Positions 26,586 through 27,899 of a stretch of DNA of 27,899 bases are shown here, in pieces; the first letter of the stretch is position 1; each line of letters opens with the position of its first letter. Source of the stretch: Pavlovales sp. CCMP2436 (taxonomy: Eukaryota; Haptophyta; Pavlovophyceae; Pavlovales); contig MU631482.1 of assembly GCA_026770615.1 (NCBI GenBank), forward strand, positions 196,196 through 224,094. Reading direction: 5' to 3'. The notes beneath the pieces are model-generated. The model made no database searches, was not told the DNA's origin, and saw only the letters and a program-made list of their open reading frames with translations. The translations under genes were made by a program, and so were the position numbers.

Positions 26586-27765
26586 CTGGGTCGCCTCATT
26601 TGAGTCGACAATTCCCCTGAATAATATTGAAATAGGGCACCATGCCGGACAGGGGCTGCAAGTTGGGGACCGTTGAAAAGAACTATTATACATTTAAAAA
26701 AGCCGCTTGCCTGGGTCGCGTCATTTGAGGAGTCGACTGCAGTCGCCTTGAAGCTGTGCACGGGGTCCAACTTAACCAGCTGCAAAGGGAGCAGGGGTGG
26801 GTGGGGGTGGGGGGAGGGGGGGGGGTAGGTTGCGTAAGCTCGATTGCGATGATTTTCGTTAAGCCCGATTTTTCACTTCCATAAACTAACCAGCTGCATG
26901 GGAAGGGGTGGGGGGAGGGGGGGGGGGCGGGGGGAAGAGAGAGAGGGAGCTCGGCTGCGACGATGTCCATTAGTACAGCAAACCCTAAACCCAGTTTGGA
27001 ATCTGGTCGTCGAATTGGGCTAGGGCTAGGTTTAGGTAGGGCCAGGGCTAGGGCCAGGGCTAGGGCCAGGGCTAGGGCCAGGGCTAGGGCCAGGGTTAGG
27101 GCTGGGGCTAGTGCCAGGGCTTGAGCCAGATTGTTGGACGCACCTCGACAACGTCATGAAGCCCGATATAACCCTCTAAAAACTAACCAGCTGCACGGGA
27201 AGGGGTAGGGGGGGGGAGGGAGGGAGAGAGAGAGAGAGAGCTCGGTTGCGGATTGGGCTCACCTCGACGACGTCATAGTTCTCGTCGTCATCCCCAACGC
27301 TTGAAGCGTGCAGCGCCGGCGGCAGCGCGGCCTTGAGTGAGGCCATCGCAGCTGTTCGTAAAAAGAAAAAAATTAACAGCGTTTTTTGTGTGTGTTTTGG
27401 GGTGGGTGGGTGGGTGGGGAGGGGGGGAGGGCAGCACGGACTTGAGCGAGACCATCGCAGCTGTAAAATTATCAAAAAAAAATTAACAGCGTTGTGTGTG
27501 TGTGGGGGGGGGGCACACCTGCGTCCAGGTGGTCGGGGAACACGATGTCCAAGATGAGGAAGAGGTTGCCCTGCTCCATCGGTGACTTGAAGACGGGCAT
27601 TCCCTCGTCCTTCACGGCGAACATCATGCGCTGCGCCTGAAAATCAGGTGAAAATTGGGTTTCGGGGATAAGCTTCTTTTTTTTTACCCACGAACATATG
27701 CGCTTACTTCGAGAATGTAAAAGATGGAGTTGCAAGAAACTTGCCGCAGACTTGGCGCAGAGCGA
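26586..27765 (-). CDS. DnaJ (Hsp40) type co-chaperone, C-terminal exons
   Basis: DnaJ proteins deliver clients to Hsp70 and stimulate its ATPase. The exon at 27636-27519 encodes MFAVKDEGMPVFKSPMEQGN then LFLILDIVFPD, the signature of the second C-terminal beta domain (GEGMP..KNPFEKGNLY..FDIVFPE in type I DnaJ). It ends in phase 1. The exon at 27351-27263 completes it (AAMASLKAALPPALHASSVG, DDDENYDVVE) and ends in phase 0. The exon at 26779-26711 (LVKLDPVHSFKATAV, DSSNDATQ) fits the acidic tail and ends before GCAAGC, a possible GC donor. An exon ending at 27708 (CNSIFYILE before GTAAGC) may precede. J domain and zinc-finger exons would lie beyond the window. Duplicated acceptors lie between these exons, so the 3' splicing is uncertain, and no final stop could be placed. 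Confidence 0.6.
26641..26698 (+). repeat. Family B 3' fragment
   Basis: CATGCCGGACAGGGGCTGCA, then AAAAGAACTATTATACATTT and AAAAAAG. On the minus strand it starts 12 bases after the exon that ends at 26711. Confidence 0.75.
26770..27200 (-). repeat. Triplicated acceptor/exon-start module
   Basis: On the minus strand a G-poor pyrimidine tract, then TGCAG, then CTGGTTA occurs at 27190, 26893 and 26779. The first two read LVSF-stop and LVSLWK-stop; the third reads the full exon LVKLDPVHSF. Tracts of C/T before each are 30-60 bases long. Confidence 0.75.
27005..27120 (+). repeat. Degenerate telomere-like array
   Basis: GGGCTAGGGCTAGGTTTAGG, then repeated GGGCCAGGGCTA, ending GGGTTAGGGCTGGGGCTAG. 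The units are one or two changes from TTAGGG. It lies inside an intron of the DnaJ-type gene, so it is interstitial rather than a chromosome end. Confidence 0.7.
27425..27460 (-). pseudogene. Partial duplicate of a DnaJ exon start
   Basis: The minus strand after TTTTACAG reads AAMVSLKSVLPSP when joined to the exon ending at 27519, nearly the same as AAMASLKAALPP at 27351. It then runs into a C-rich tract with no donor. It is either a decoy acceptor or an alternative end. Confidence 0.6.
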
Positions 27766-27779
27766 GACAGCGCGTCCAA

Positions 27780-27899
27780 GTTAGGGCAAAAAAAAAAAAA
27801 AAAGCTAATGTTGCGAGAATATCTCGGCTGCAAAAAAAAAAAAAAAAAAAACCAGTCATTCTCTCTAAGTAGCCGTAGTAAAAAAAAAAAAAAAAAAAA
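27780..27899. repeat. Three long A runs at the window end
   Basis: A runs at about 27787-27803, 27831-27850 and 27881-27899. On the minus strand they are T tracts, the middle one followed directly by GCAG, so they can serve as polypyrimidine tracts of the DnaJ-type gene's introns. They are not mRNA tails because introns surround them. Confidence 0.7.

Noticed and set aside
27780..27899. Poly(A) tails of a processed transcript
   Set aside because: Three separate A runs alternate with ordinary sequence, and the minus-strand gene's introns are present, so this is genomic T-tract sequence rather than an mRNA end.

Overview
The window looks like nuclear DNA of a unicellular eukaryotic alga, most likely a haptophyte-type organism, although the sequence alone does not fix the species. 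The reasons are GC-rich coding segments set in AT-rich, microsatellite-laden DNA, genes split by short GT-AG introns (one possible GC-AG), polypyrimidine tracts before acceptors, no operon layout, and many dispersed repeats. Coordinates 11879-12043 are an assembly gap (N).

Layout, left to right. 1-1400: a TA microsatellite, a copy of repeat family B, and two exons of a minus-strand secretory-type gene. 1400-3500: no convincing gene, ending in an AT-rich island. 3503-6840: a large minus-strand gene (coiled coil plus chromo/Tudor-like C-terminus) interrupted by one in-frame TGA and one frame change at a CG run. 7150-7950: repeats and AT-rich DNA. 7953-8960: a decayed minus-strand repeat-protein gene. 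9599-13179: the best gene of the window, a seven-exon plus-strand carbohydrate sulfotransferase (about 475 codons) whose phases all fit. 13640-15095 and 18389-19542: three relics or paralogs of an F-box-like family, all damaged. 15264-15835: a minus-strand gene fragment. 15860-22330: a nest of mobile elements (families A, C and E, a mariner-type MITE, a near-perfect hairpin, and two inverted C-family elements that carry a 205-bp tandem repeat). 22945-23377: the last two exons of a minus-strand gene with an EF-hand-like motif. 23760-26240: mostly short tandem and dispersed repeats. 26586-27899: the 3' part of a minus-strand DnaJ-type co-chaperone gene with duplicated acceptor/exon modules and a degenerate telomere-like array.

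The most notable theme is the link between short retroposon-like repeats and introns. Family A lies in two introns of the sulfotransferase gene in the same orientation; in intron 1 it makes up nearly the whole intron and its TA tail ends in the acceptor AG. Family B sits directly behind a predicted exon ending in CAG at three places and brings its own ACTTGCAG acceptor-like site. One A copy and one C copy are flanked by 10-bp and 9-bp direct repeats, as expected of target-primed insertion. An introner-like role for A and B is an inference that RNA data would settle.

All splice models were made by eye from phase and motif agreement. No homology search was possible, so family names rest on recognised motifs.
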